The position numbers and the translations under genes were made by a program. A DNA stretch of 64,000 bases. Source: Zestomicrobium sp964482405 (GTDB lineage Archaea; Thermoproteota; Thermoprotei_A; Sulfolobales; NBVN01). Location of the stretch: contig CAYZXH010000001.1 of assembly GCA_964482405.1 (NCBI GenBank), forward strand, positions 7,122 through 71,121, read 5' to 3'. The notes beneath the pieces are model-generated. The model was not told where the DNA came from and ran no database searches. It saw only the letters and a program-made list of their open reading frames with translations. Shown piece after piece: positions 53,860 through 63,296 of the stretch (position 1 is its first letter; every line of letters begins with the position of its first letter).

Positions 53860-55562
53860 GTTTAATTAGAGCGGTCTTTTTAGGTTTGTTGGTCGGGCTT
53901 CTTCAAGGGTTTGTCGATACCTACGGATATGCTGTGACAGGCTACACTACAGCGGAAATAGCTGGCGTGGTCTCGGCTATAATCTTTCTCGTTTTGTATA
54001 GAGCGACCTTCAGAGAAACACCGACAGTTTTTGAGCATTTCATAGGGGTTGTGGTGGCTGCCGGAATCTCTATTTCGACTACTCTGACGGCGGGCATGTA
54101 CATTACTTACACGATGCTTCACGCCTACGGGGATGCTGAGGTCTTAGACCTCCCTTCATGGACTTACTACATGGGTTTCCTAAGTCTTGATACCCTGCTG
54201 TTCTACTCTTACGCTACCGCGGTCTCTGTTTCAGGATCTCTAATTGCTTACGTTTTCTATAAACACTATATAGAGAAGGAGAAACTGCCCTACCCTATAG
54301 GTTCCTCTATAGCTAGGGTCATTCAGATAGGTAAGGTGCTGAAGAAAGAGTACTTAGCTTTATCGATATCTTTGGGTTTCTCAACTCAGCTCCTCATAAT
54401 GTATTCTGGTGGGTTAACACTTGATGTAACGCCGGTTATGCAGAAAATAATGCCGGGGACTGCCTTAGCTCTAACCTTAGACGTCTTCGTTTTGACGTTG
54501 GCTCTACTGATACCGCTCAATACTTCGCTTGGGATAGGTATTGGCAACATACTGACTTACTTGCTCGTGACGCCCTTGCTCGCGTCACTAGGTCTCTTAA
54601 TATCCTTGCCTTCCCTAGATAACCACGCGCTAGCTACGGCGGCCGCCCCCTACATAGCGTCATTAATTAGCGGCTTCCTGCTGGTAGCGTCCTCATATTA
54701 TGTGGTCGCGAGCAGGAGCTACTTCAAAACCTCGCTGAGGTACGTGTACTCAAGTAAGTACCTGACACACTACCTACTCTTATCAACCCTCTTAATAATT
54801 AGCTTAGCTATCCCGTTAATCCTCTTACGTAAAGTCTCCATAACCACCCTCTCAGCGGTCCCTATCCTCGTAATTCTCCACATATTCCTGACGATCTTTA
54901 CTTTAAGGGTTGCCGGGGAGGCTGGAACCGTATCACAAGCTACGCTACCCGTAGCCACCTTAACCTTGTTTTCGTTCGGGGCTAGAGGCGCTACCCCCTA
55001 CGTGTTTTTAGACCCCTACACAGGGGTCCCCATGCCCCAGTTCGTGGCTGCTAACACGCTCAACTACATTAAAGCTGGTAAAACCCTTGAGATTAGGGCT
55101 GAGGTATCGACCTTCCTGCCAGCGCTACTAATGCTTTTAGGTGCGCCGATAACCTTGCTTTACGGCCACGTATTACTTAACACTTTCGGTCTTACATCCC
55201 CTAAACTCAATCTTCTTAGGTGGGTACCGCTCGTTATGTGGATGAATAACCTCTATAGCGGGAACTTATCTTCTTTTAACATATACTCCATACTCATAGG
55301 CCTACTCATGGCCTCTCTCCTCATAGCCATGTTTAAATTCTTAGGTCTTAGTGGCATATCGCTATTTGGTATACTGATCGGGGTTACTTTAACGCCTGAT
55401 TTAGGCATGCTCTTCCTGATAGCTTCATTAATTAAGTACGTGGCTTTTAGAATAGGTGTCGATGTTTACGAATCCCTAATCACGTACTCTAGCCTAGTTC
55501 TAGCAGGCGCTGGCTTGGGGGTAGCTACCTCAGTATTAATGAGTTTGGTCGGGGTGATATAA
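53856..55562 (+). CDS. OPT-like oligopeptide transporter family protein
   Basis: 568 residues, about 14-16 hydrophobic helices. The KEKLPYPIGSSIARVIQIGKVL segment and the C-terminal ...LIKYVAFRIGVDVYESLITYSS.. region resemble the OPT (oligopeptide/metal-chelate) family. OPT members import peptides or siderophore-metal complexes by proton coupling. Its start overlaps the DUF447 gene by 4 bp, and an ABC-type exporter cluster follows within 11 bp; this joining of an OPT protein with ABC genes is unusual. Identification is moderate. Confidence 0.6.
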   Translation: MSLIRAVFLGLLVGLLQGFVDTYGYAVTGYTTAEIAGVVSAIIFLVLYRATFRETPTVFEHFIGVVVAAGISISTTLTAGMYITYTMLHAYGDAEVLDLPSWTYYMGFLSLDTLLFYSYATAVSVSGSLIAYVFYKHYIEKEKLPYPIGSSIARVIQIGKVLKKEYLALSISLGFSTQLLIMYSGGLTLDVTPVMQKIMPGTALALTLDVFVLTLALLIPLNTSLGIGIGNILTYLLVTPLLASLGLLISLPSLDNHALATAAAPYIASLISGFLLVASSYYVVASRSYFKTSLRYVYSSKYLTHYLLLSTLLIISLAIPLILLRKVSITTLSAVPILVILHIFLTIFTLRVAGEAGTVSQATLPVATLTLFSFGARGATPYVFLDPYTGVPMPQFVAANTLNYIKAGKTLEIRAEVSTFLPALLMLLGAPITLLYGHVLLNTFGLTSPKLNLLRWVPLVMWMNNLYSGNLSSFNIYSILIGLLMASLLIAMFKFLGLSGISLFGILIGVTLTPDLGMLFLIASLIKYVAFRIGVDVYESLITYSSLVLAGAGLGVATSVLMSLVGVI

Positions 55563-55573
55563 TCGTCAATACC

Positions 55574-57157
55574 GTGTTCTTCCTCCTCATCTATCTTCTC
55601 GTTGCGGTAGCTGTGGGTTACGCAGCCATCAAATACGTTAGGGCAGAGTCAGGAATGATTAGGGAATACAAGACAGTCATTAAGGCCAGGCTAGCAAGGT
55701 TGGTCGGTATCTATAAATTAAGCTTACTAATACTTAGAAAACCCTTCACTTATTTGGTGATACTGGCAACAATCCTCTCCGTCATAGCTTCAGGACTCAA
55801 CACTAAGTACGAGAACAATTTAGTGGTAGTGAGGGACCCAGCAATCACAGGCGATTCACACACCATGCTAATCAGGTTCAGCGAACCTGTCAGCGTCGAA
55901 GCTTGCTCAACACTATTAAATGGTTTAAGCTTGGAAGGCCGCTGCACCTACTACTACAGGGTAATTCTAGACCACCCATACCAACTAAAAAAGAGCAAGA
56001 AATTAATATACGTGGTGTTAGGGGTTGAGGAGGAGGTCTTGAAGAGCTTAGGGCTTGATGGAAGATTACCTGAGTTCTCGTTTGGTTATTCTGAGATCTC
56101 TGAAGAACGCGCGTCAGATTCTATGATAATAGACGAAAAGGTCTTGGAAGTAACTTTAATTCGCGTGAACGGTAGCTTGCTCGCGAATTATCTAATATTC
56201 TATAAAACCCCGATAATACCTATTCAGGGCTATGTGGGGACAGAACCTCTTACCGTGCCCTTACAACACGTCTTGATATCAACATATGATAACGTGATGA
56301 AGCTTGCGAATAGCAGCAAACCACTAGCTACAGACATAGTGGTAACTAACTTAAGTGAGTTTACCGAGCCTCTAAAAATTTTTGAGTTTCTTGAGGAACG
56401 ATACCCCGTCACTGAAGTCGCCGTGACAGGAAGCGGTTACGTGATGTACGTATCGGAGGTTCGCATACCAACGCCAGACTCCCTAATCTCAGCTATCCTC
56501 TCGTCAATAACTGCTTCAATCATAATAATATCAATATTTTCCTCCACCACACCTTACTTAACGGAGTTAAGGAATAAGATATTCCTCATGGGTTTTCAGC
56601 CGTGGGCGATGACTATAGTCATGGTCGGTTATACTTTGACATCAATAATGCTTCCAGGGCTAATCACGCTCACGTACATCTTCATCTCGATGGGGGGTGC
56701 CTCAACGCTGAACTCCATGGTAACCCTGATCACTTCATGGCTTACTTCAACCATCTACATAGTTTTAAGAACTAAGCCAGAAAAACTAGTTACTGAAGCT
56801 TACATGCCCCCGACCTTTAGATACGTCCTCATATCTTCCGTGACTGACGTGAGGAAGTTAACTGAGTATATTGTTAAGTTAATTAAGACGAACGAGTTCT
56901 TCACGTCGGAGGAGGTAGAGTGGAGGGTTGAAGGCAATGAAGCGTTCATACACGCTAAGATGAACTACGTAGATTCCTGGGGTTCCGGGATAGACTTAAC
57001 TATATTCGTGAGCGTTAATGGTGAGAAATCGTACGTAAACATAAGTAGCGTGGTCTTCGGCGTAGAGGAAATATCTGAGAATATGAGCAAGAGCATTAAT
57101 GCCTTAGCTATCTCTAAGATAGTGGGGGGTGTTACTGCTTGGGAAGCAACATCTTAA
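55574..57157 (+). CDS. MacB/FtsX-topology ABC permease-like protein
   Basis: 527 residues. Two N-terminal helices (about 3-22 and 58-77) are followed by a domain of about 220 residues likely outside the cell, then three helices (about 300-395) and a C-terminal cytoplasmic alpha/beta domain (about 400-520). The TM1-large domain-TM2-4 layout is that of FtsX/MacB permeases, but I cannot see their family motifs, and the extra C-terminal domain is unusual. It is bounded by an OPT gene and a small membrane gene, and precedes an ABC ATPase. Start GTG 55574; no better in-frame start upstream. Confidence 0.55.
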   Translation: MFFLLIYLLVAVAVGYAAIKYVRAESGMIREYKTVIKARLARLVGIYKLSLLILRKPFTYLVILATILSVIASGLNTKYENNLVVVRDPAITGDSHTMLIRFSEPVSVEACSTLLNGLSLEGRCTYYYRVILDHPYQLKKSKKLIYVVLGVEEEVLKSLGLDGRLPEFSFGYSEISEERASDSMIIDEKVLEVTLIRVNGSLLANYLIFYKTPIIPIQGYVGTEPLTVPLQHVLISTYDNVMKLANSSKPLATDIVVTNLSEFTEPLKIFEFLEERYPVTEVAVTGSGYVMYVSEVRIPTPDSLISAILSSITASIIIISIFSSTTPYLTELRNKIFLMGFQPWAMTIVMVGYTLTSIMLPGLITLTYIFISMGGASTLNSMVTLITSWLTSTIYIVLRTKPEKLVTEAYMPPTFRYVLISSVTDVRKLTEYIVKLIKTNEFFTSEEVEWRVEGNEAFIHAKMNYVDSWGSGIDLTIFVSVNGEKSYVNISSVVFGVEEISENMSKSINALAISKIVGGVTAWEATS

Positions 57158-57555
57158 TGATTTTCGTTAAGGTAGTTGCTAGGGGTTCAGGACTTAAGGT
57201 CTCGGCGATCGTGTCAATAAACCTACTCGTAATCCTGCTTTTCAGGAATAACGCCTTAACACCATACCTCATCATGTTGCTTAGCATGGTGGCCTCAGCC
57301 GCAATAATAATAATTGATTTCAGGCTCCACTCAATACTTCTATACGTACTCTACGTTTACGGCTCAAGACCTAATACCGTGAGAGCACTCATATCTCTTT
57401 ACTCGTTATTGATAGCTAGCATACTCTCACTACCGTACCTAGTAATTGATTTAATGAGTTTTTCATCAACTCTAACGTCAACGTTCCTCATAGCTTTAAG
57501 TACCTTAAGTTTGATTTACAAAAATGTTAGGGGAAGTGCTCTCATCACCTTCTAA
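57157..57555 (+). CDS. Small membrane protein of the ABC exporter cluster
   Basis: About 132 residues with four hydrophobic helices (about 14-30, 33-52, 62-90 and 98-120). ATG 57157 overlaps the upstream stop as TAATG and is preferred over TTG 57139. No family known. Position between the FtsX-like gene and the ATPase suggests an additional permease subunit, so that the exporter would be a split permease with one LolD-like ATPase. Confidence 0.5.
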   Translation: MIFVKVVARGSGLKVSAIVSINLLVILLFRNNALTPYLIMLLSMVASAAIIIIDFRLHSILLYVLYVYGSRPNTVRALISLYSLLIASILSLPYLVIDLMSFSSTLTSTFLIALSTLSLIYKNVRGSALITF

Positions 57556-57600
57556 AATATAATTGACTCTAAACTTAAGTGTTTATGGTGGGGGAGGGTC

Positions 57601-58302
57601 GTGGGAGATGTCGTAGTGCTCTTGAAGGATGTGTGGAAAACATATGATGAAGGCAATAATAAGATAGTGGTACTCAGGAAGATTAACGCTTCTTTAATGA
57701 GGGGGGAGATAGTGGGTATTCACGGACCTAGCGGCTCCGGCAAAACAACTCTACTCAAGTTAATAGCTGGACTCATAAGACCTGATAGAGGTGAGGTAAT
57801 CGTTGACGGATACAATCTTAACATGTTAGACGATAATGGGTTGGCGATGATCAGAAACACTGTTGTTAGCTACATACCTCAAGATTACGGCGTGATCGAC
57901 GAGTTCACTGTTTTCGAGAACGTTGAATTGCCTATGTTGATTGCCGGGGTAGGCAAGGAGGAAAGAGCCAGGAGGGTTAGGGAGGTTCTAGAATACATAG
58001 GTTTATACAACAAGGTTAACGTGAAAACCAAACTCTTGAGTGGTGGTGAGAGGCAGAGGGTAGCTATCGCTAGAGCCTTGGTGATGACCCCCTCAGTTCT
58101 CTTAGCAGACGAGCCCACAGCGAATCTCGACTGGAACACTGCTTTGAAGGTCATAGAGTTATTTAAAAACATAAGAGAAGACTTTAAAACAACCATAGTT
58201 ATAGTCACTCACGACCCGAGACTCCTAGACTTAATGGATAGATCGTTCACGTTGATGGACGGCTACCTGAAAGACACGACCTACAAGCGTAGGGAGCTCT
58301 AA
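57601..58302 (+). CDS. ABC exporter ATPase, LolD/FtsE-like
   Basis: 233 residues: Walker A GPSGSGKTT, VVSYIPQDYGVIDEFTVFENVELPM Q-loop, LSGGERQRVAIARAL signature, Walker B LLADEPTANLDW, VTHD H-loop. The MacB/LolD group pairs with FtsX-type permeases, supporting an exporter role for the genes just upstream. GTG start behind GGTGGGGGAGGGTC. It ends convergently to the archaemetzincin gene. Confidence 0.9.
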   Translation: MGDVVVLLKDVWKTYDEGNNKIVVLRKINASLMRGEIVGIHGPSGSGKTTLLKLIAGLIRPDRGEVIVDGYNLNMLDDNGLAMIRNTVVSYIPQDYGVIDEFTVFENVELPMLIAGVGKEERARRVREVLEYIGLYNKVNVKTKLLSGGERQRVAIARALVMTPSVLLADEPTANLDWNTALKVIELFKNIREDFKTTIVIVTHDPRLLDLMDRSFTLMDGYLKDTTYKRREL

Positions 58303-58934
58303 GTTCCTGTCTTAGAAGAAGGTTGTAGTAATTCATCGCTCACGCAAGGAACCCTGTTCTTCAATTCTACGTAGTGCGTGTTACACATTCTAAAGTCTTT
58401 TCGGTCTACGTCAGCTAAGCTATTACTGAAACTCATGACGCAGGATTTGTTTTTGCAGTGTCTTAAGCCGAAGACATGGCCTACCTCGTGTACTACCTCT
58501 TTCCTAATCCTAGTCATGAACTCACCCTTAGTAGCGTTAATTTTCAGTCTAGCCACATATACCGTCGCTAGGTTAAGTTCCGGTAAAGCTAAACCGAAAA
58601 TAAAGTTTAGCGGGTCTACGTAAGCGTCCACGTTCATGACCCCGAGAACTACTGAGTCTTTTGTAGCGCGTAGCGTGTCAAGCCATTTAGCTATCAAGAA
58701 TCCGTTGTATTGATGCCTGATTAAGTTGTAGGAGGTTTCCGGGATTTCCTTAAGAGCCCTTACCTCAATCTTTTTAGGGCTGAAGAAACGTAGTGTTTTA
58801 ATCAGGACTTCAGTGCTCTCAGGATCTATTGTGTGGATGAATACCTCAAAAACTAGGTTAGAGCAACTGTTAGGGATCTCCTCGGAAAATAGCTGGGTGG
58901 TGTGTGATTCTCGCGCGCTGAACCGATGGCTCAT
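58299..58934 (-). CDS. amzA: Archaemetzincin (zinc protease-like)
   Basis: 211 residues. The catalytic zinc site is VHEVGHVFGLRHC, with His149, Glu150, His153 and His159. The second zinc site follows, with Cys160, Cys165 (HCKNKSCVM) and Cys184 in RMCNTH. Family members end this site with a CxxC pair; here it reads Cys184-Asn-Thr-His187, so a histidine takes the last cysteine's place. Archaemetzincins are of unknown substrate and weak or unknown protease activity. Its start overlaps the stop of an MscS channel gene by 4 bp, an unusual partner. Confidence 0.88.
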   Translation of the reverse strand: MSHRFSARESHTTQLFSEEIPNSCSNLVFEVFIHTIDPESTEVLIKTLRFFSPKKIEVRALKEIPETSYNLIRHQYNGFLIAKWLDTLRATKDSVVLGVMNVDAYVDPLNFIFGLALPELNLATVYVARLKINATKGEFMTRIRKEVVHEVGHVFGLRHCKNKSCVMSFSNSLADVDRKDFRMCNTHYVELKNRVPCVSDELLQPSSKTGT

Positions 58935-59743
58935 GAAATTCTCACTACCTCTATCTCAGGCCTGTAATCTTTAAGAACCTCGGAGAGTTTAGTAGTCAGC
59001 TTAGTTACGTCAGTAGCTCTTATGGGTAGCTTAGCCGGCACTAGACTCACAATAATCTCAACTCTCTGAGGATCTATCATTCTGAGTAACGTGCTTTCAG
59101 TCTCTACTCTGAAGAGCATGTCTCTAGCCGCTTCACTTACCTTACTAACCACTTTGTTGCAGTCGAAATCGCTTGTACTAGCCACTCCGTGTATAACGCT
59201 TAAACCAAGCCTCACAACCACGTGTGGTTGTCTAGCTCTATAGACAGAGTTGGATAGTACCGTGTTCGGGACGTAAATCTTATTACCGAATACGTCCTCA
59301 AGCGTTGTGTTGAAAGGAGATATCTCAAGTATCCTGCAAGTTATTGGTTTATCAATACCTGGCAAGTATACCTCAACCCACGGGTTCCTCCTCAACTTCA
59401 TTAACTGAATGTTTATGTAGGCTGAGAACTCTTTTACCTCGTTGTAGAAGAGGAGTAGGGAGAGTATCGCTATCACGAAAACTACGACGTAAGGAACTAA
59501 AGACGCCGTCACTATACCTACTACGCCTATCAAGATCATTACTACGATCACTATATCTACTATCCTGGTAACGAGTATCCTAGTCCCTGAAGAAATAACT
59601 CCTCTCTTAGAGATGCTGGTGAGTAACCAAGAGAAAATGAATCTGATGACGAGCGCAATCACTATTAACATGACTATCAAGATGAAGTCCTGGAATGTTA
59701 GAGGCAGATTAGAGAACAGGTTTTCCAGTGACCCGTCCACCAA
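58931..59743 (-). CDS. mscS: MscS-family mechanosensitive channel
   Basis: 270 residues. Three membrane helices (about 20-40, 60-80, 85-108) are followed by the beta domain with PFNTTLEDVFGNKIYVPNTVLSNSVYRA, the MscS signature of the region after the pore helix. The PNTVLSN motif is diagnostic. It releases solutes when membrane tension rises. The ATGA overlap with amzA indicates joint expression. Divergent from none; the gap to trkA contains a TATA-like element. Confidence 0.87.
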   Translation of the reverse strand: MVDGSLENLFSNLPLTFQDFILIVMLIVIALVIRFIFSWLLTSISKRGVISSGTRILVTRIVDIVIVVMILIGVVGIVTASLVPYVVVFVIAILSLLLFYNEVKEFSAYINIQLMKLRRNPWVEVYLPGIDKPITCRILEISPFNTTLEDVFGNKIYVPNTVLSNSVYRARQPHVVVRLGLSVIHGVASTSDFDCNKVVSKVSEAARDMLFRVETESTLLRMIDPQRVEIIVSLVPAKLPIRATDVTKLTTKLSEVLKDYRPEIEVVRIS

Positions 59744-59836
59744 TTAATTACCTCACCAAACTTATACTAGTGAGGGACCTATTAAATTACTAGGCTTAAA
59801 AATCGGGAGTTTCTCCCGCGTAAATCCTCAAAACCT

Positions 59837-60514
59837 TTAACCTTTGAAGATTTCTGAAATAACGCTCATATCTGAAGTCTTAGCTAGCACGTAAAGCAAA
59901 TAACCTTCTTTGATAACCTCCTCTTTACTCGGCACGTAAAGCCTGGTCCCGTCAAATACAAACAACACCTTCACATCTTCAGGTAATTGCAACTCCTCTA
60001 TCTTCTTATTCACTGCTCTGTCAGTGCCGGTCGTTGTTAAACAGAAAACTTTGTATTCGTCCATCTCGCCCATAAGCTTTGGCTGGAGCAATGTTTGCAA
60101 GTAGGTTTTTATAAAGCCACTCACAATAGTCGGAACTATTATAGGCACTCCTAACTCTAGCCTCGAGACTACTTCCCCCACCTTTACGTTCTTGATCCTA
60201 GCTAGCCTGACTGCCGAACCGTGATGCCTAGCTATGGTTAAAGCAAAAATATTAACTTCCTCACGATCCGTTAAAGCTAATACGGCGTCGAAGTCGCTGA
60301 GCGGGGTTAGGGATGCGATTTGAGATTCATAGAGGGATATATCCCTAGCATCACCTCTAATCACCACGACGTCGAATGCCTTACTAATCTCCTCCGCTCT
60401 CTCAGCATCTATCTCGACAACGACTACTTCATTCCTCTTCAGCTCTCTCTCAGATTCGAAAGCCTTAAGCAACTCTTGAGTTACGGGTCCACCACCTATA
60501 ATCAGAATCTTCAT
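59837..60514 (-). CDS. trkA: TrkA-type potassium uptake regulatory protein (KTN domain)
   Basis: About 225 residues: MKILIIGGGPVTQELLKAF is the NAD-binding Rossmann start of a KTN domain, and a C-terminal TrkA-C-like region (about 140-220) follows. It controls gating of TrkH. ATG 60514 is chosen because GGTG lies 5 nt upstream; the frame opens earlier to 60559, but that would give 15 extra residues of poor quality. It follows trkH after 50 bp. Confidence 0.88.
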   Translation of the reverse strand: MKILIIGGGPVTQELLKAFESERELKRNEVVVVEIDAERAEEISKAFDVVVIRGDARDISLYESQIASLTPLSDFDAVLALTDREEVNIFALTIARHHGSAVRLARIKNVKVGEVVSRLELGVPIIVPTIVSGFIKTYLQTLLQPKLMGEMDEYKVFCLTTTGTDRAVNKKIEELQLPEDVKVLFVFDGTRLYVPSKEEVIKEGYLLYVLAKTSDMSVISEIFKG

Positions 60515-60564
60515 CACTACACCAGATAATATTAATTGAAACATGTTTTTAAATAGCACTGAAC

Positions 60565-61971
60565 TTAATATTTGCGCCGTGCTGCCAGACTCCTTAACAC
60601 GAGTAGTGGGGTGAACTCAAGTCTCCCTACATACATCGCCAATATTAACAAGAACTTAACTGCTAGCGGCGCTGTGGGAGTAACAACTTCCACACTCAAA
60701 CCAACACAGCTTAAAGCTGAAACAGTCTCGAAGAGAGCGTCAATAAATGAGTACTCGACGTTAAATAGGGTTATAAGCGATGATATGATAAACGCTGTCA
60801 TAACATAAAGGGATATTAGCATGAAGGAGATAGATACCTCCTCATCACTTACTGTCTGACCCTGTATGACCACTCTCTTAACGACTGAGGGAGGGAGAAC
60901 TATTTTCTCGGTGTAGATACTTAACCTCTTAAGAAGCATCACGAGTCTAAGTGTTTTTATGCCGCCAGCAGTGGAGAAGGTCATGCCTCCTAAAAACATC
61001 CCGAGTATCAGTAATGACTTAGTAAAATTCTTTAAATTCTTTAACGAACCTATATTGAATCCCGTGGTACTCATGCCCGACACCTGATTGAAGAACCCGT
61101 TCATGAAGTCCCTGCCCTCGAGAACGTAGTAGGTAGCTCCGGTAATCACTGAGAGGATAATTAACACGAGAATAAAGTATCTTAATTCCTCTGATCTCAA
61201 AACTTCCCTGAAGTTCCCTGTAATCAGGTTGTAAAGCACTATGAAGTTCAGAGCCCCTAAAGTCATAAAGACTATGAAGGGTATCGCTGAGCTAGGCGAG
61301 TAAGCGTATATGATGTTATAGCCTTCATTATATGTGGACATGCCGCCGGTAGCTATGGTGGTCATTATATGTGTTAATGCGTCGAAGGGGGTTAGCCCTG
61401 TCATCACGTAAGACACGAAACCTATTAAAGTTAGCGTGACGTATACTAGGATCAGCCTCTTCGCCGTCTCATATAAGTTCATCCCTATCCTCAGAGGTCT
61501 CTCCAAGCCGTAGACAGTTCTCGCAGTCTCATAAAAATAGGGTATCACAATCATGGCGAACACCACTATACCTAACTCGCCAGTCCACTGCATTAGAGCT
61601 CTCCACACCAAGATAGATTTCTTCAGGGTGGACGGGGTTAAGACCGTGAACCCTGTTCCCGTAAAACCGCTCATACTCTCGAAGAATGCATCAGCAAAAT
61701 CTATCCTGGTTTCTATCACTAAAGCTAAGGCACTTAAGGCAGGTATAACTAACCACGCTAGAGAAGCTACTAAGAGTGACTCAATAACAGATAGGCTCTG
61801 TGTTTTCTTGAAGGATGCATACCCAACAACCACTAATACAGCACCTAATATCAGGAAGGAGTAGCTTAATTCATCACCTAATAGTATGTCGGTGAGCGGT
61901 ACCAGAAGCATTAAGAACCCGACCACGATTAGCAGCCCGGAGAGAGCGAATAAAACGTTTTTTAAACGCAT
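60565..61971 (-). CDS. trkH: TrkH/KtrB-type potassium uptake permease
   Basis: 468 residues with about ten helices and four P-loop-like regions containing FESMSGFTGTGFTVLTP, ATGGMSTYNEGYN, QVSGMSTTGFNIG and ETVSALSCVGLSVEV, the selectivity filter Gly in each. It forms the K+ translocating subunit, regulated by the TrkA protein encoded after it. The order trkH then trkA is consistent with an uptake operon. Confidence 0.93.
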   Translation of the reverse strand: MRLKNVLFALSGLLIVVGFLMLLVPLTDILLGDELSYSFLILGAVLVVVGYASFKKTQSLSVIESLLVASLAWLVIPALSALALVIETRIDFADAFFESMSGFTGTGFTVLTPSTLKKSILVWRALMQWTGELGIVVFAMIVIPYFYETARTVYGLERPLRIGMNLYETAKRLILVYVTLTLIGFVSYVMTGLTPFDALTHIMTTIATGGMSTYNEGYNIIYAYSPSSAIPFIVFMTLGALNFIVLYNLITGNFREVLRSEELRYFILVLIILSVITGATYYVLEGRDFMNGFFNQVSGMSTTGFNIGSLKNLKNFTKSLLILGMFLGGMTFSTAGGIKTLRLVMLLKRLSIYTEKIVLPPSVVKRVVIQGQTVSDEEVSISFMLISLYVMTAFIISSLITLFNVEYSFIDALFETVSALSCVGLSVEVVTPTAPLAVKFLLILAMYVGRLEFTPLLVLRSLAARRKY

Positions 61972-62208
61972 TCGCTGACCCCATAATAGCTCGCAAATCC
62001 CCTTAAATAATGTTTCTCCAACATCCTCGTCGATGAAGTAGTAAAGGGGTTTAAAAAGTGGTTGCCATACTCAAGTGATGAGGATTCTGACTCTCTGAAA
62101 GTAATGACCCACTCACCGAGGAGCTTCCAAACGTGTAAGGTTGTCTGAATACCCACTCGAAGTTAGTCTTATAGTCTTTCTTACTAAAAATACTTTGGTG
62201 GTGGAGCG

Positions 62209-62370
62209 ATCTCCTCGTGTGAGGAAGCTGAGGTTAAGATAGTGGGTAAGTCTGTATTCATAAAACTTAAGTCTGGAGCTACTGTTTTCATACCTATCGA
62301 TCATGTTTGTCTAGCGTTCGAGAAGTTCAGGATTTGCCCTCCGAAGGATTTTAGGATTAAGTGTGGTTAA
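62209..62370 (+). CDS. Possible small protein gene with unusual start (about 53 residues)
   Basis: A reading frame whose codons end ...KVKIVGKSVFIKLKSGATVFIPIDHVCLAFEKF..CPPKDFRIKCG is protein-like, with an alternating strand pattern and three cysteines. It is open from about 62188, but has no ATG, GTG or TTG before the GTG at 62242. A TATA-like TTACTAAAAATAC at 62181-62192 is about 25 nt before an in-frame ATC at 62209, with GGTGG at 62200 as ribosome binding site. The gene could use a rare start or be a decayed copy. It ends by overlapping the TIM-barrel gene by 4 bp. The rest of the 395-bp gap 61972-62366 shows nothing I can support. Confidence 0.4.
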   Translation: MSSCEEAEVKIVGKSVFIKLKSGATVFIPIDHVCLAFEKFRICPPKDFRIKCG

Positions 62371-63203
62371 CTGCGTGAAGTCCCTAGCTCAACGATCTTC
62401 TGCTTTATTAGTATTGCGTCATTTTCTAGGTTGGGAGACTCGCATATTATGACTCCCTCAACGTTATAGTTTTTCAGAGCTTTAATCACGTCGACCCAGT
62501 TAAACCTGGAGTCCTTGAAGTCTAGGTGCTTCTTCTCACCCCTATCACTGTACTCGATACCTGAGAGATGTATGTGCATTTCTTTCAATGCTTCCTTGCC
62601 CAGCCTAGCTTCAATAAACTCAAGGATTTTCTCGAAATCTCTCAGCTTGTTTAAAGCGCCTCTACTCCTCGCGTACAGATGCGCGAAGTCTAGAGCTACG
62701 TGAGCCATCTCAATACCCTCAACCACATCCACTATTTCCTCAAGAGATCCGAACTCAGCTAACCCGCCCATAGTCTCAGGCCTAACCCAGATCCTCACAC
62801 CCTCATCGATTAGTCTGGAAACCACGTTCTTGAGAATGCTCCTCACCACGCTCGTCGCTGTCTCAGAACTTAACTTACCGTAATAGCCAGGATGGAAAAC
62901 CAAGGACCAAGCACCGGCTAAATACCCCACCCTAGCAGAGTTAAGTATTCTCTCAACAGACTCCGTAACAGTCCTTTCGTTATTGGATAAGAGATTCACG
63001 TAGTACGGTGCGTGAACACTGAGAATAACACCGGTCTCGGAAGCCACCTCCCTAACGGAAGGCGCCTCCTCAGCCTTAAGCCACACACCCCTCACAAACT
63101 CAATCTCCATAGCATCCAACCCAAGCTCCTTAACCACCCTAACCCCCCTAAGAACCCCTGAACCCTTAGCACTCAAGGGAATACCGGCAGGACCCACAAA
63201 CAA
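62367..63203 (-). CDS. Sugar phosphate isomerase/endonuclease IV-like TIM-barrel protein
   Basis: About 278 residues from a TTG near 63203, where the sequence LFVGPAGIPLSAKGSGVLRGVRVVKELGLDAMEIEFVRGVWL matches the start of archaeal xylose-isomerase-like/endonuclease-IV-type proteins. Later, LSVHAPYYVNLLS, WSLVFHPGYYGKLS, VRPETMGGLAEFGSLEEIVDV, ALDFAHLYAR and MHIHLSGIEYSDRGEKKHLD carry the metal-binding His, Glu and Asp positions of endonuclease IV-like barrels. A DNA repair or sugar isomerase role is possible; I cannot choose. Longer frame to 63245 exists but is hydrophobic junk. Confidence 0.8.
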   Translation of the reverse strand: MFVGPAGIPLSAKGSGVLRGVRVVKELGLDAMEIEFVRGVWLKAEEAPSVREVASETGVILSVHAPYYVNLLSNNERTVTESVERILNSARVGYLAGAWSLVFHPGYYGKLSSETATSVVRSILKNVVSRLIDEGVRIWVRPETMGGLAEFGSLEEIVDVVEGIEMAHVALDFAHLYARSRGALNKLRDFEKILEFIEARLGKEALKEMHIHLSGIEYSDRGEKKHLDFKDSRFNWVDVIKALKNYNVEGVIICESPNLENDAILIKQKIVELGTSRS

Positions 63204-63296
63204 ACCACCAAGACCCAAACAAACCACCACGATAAAATAAAACACAAAACATAATAACTACTTCACACACAGCTAAATAACTAGGATGAAGAAACA

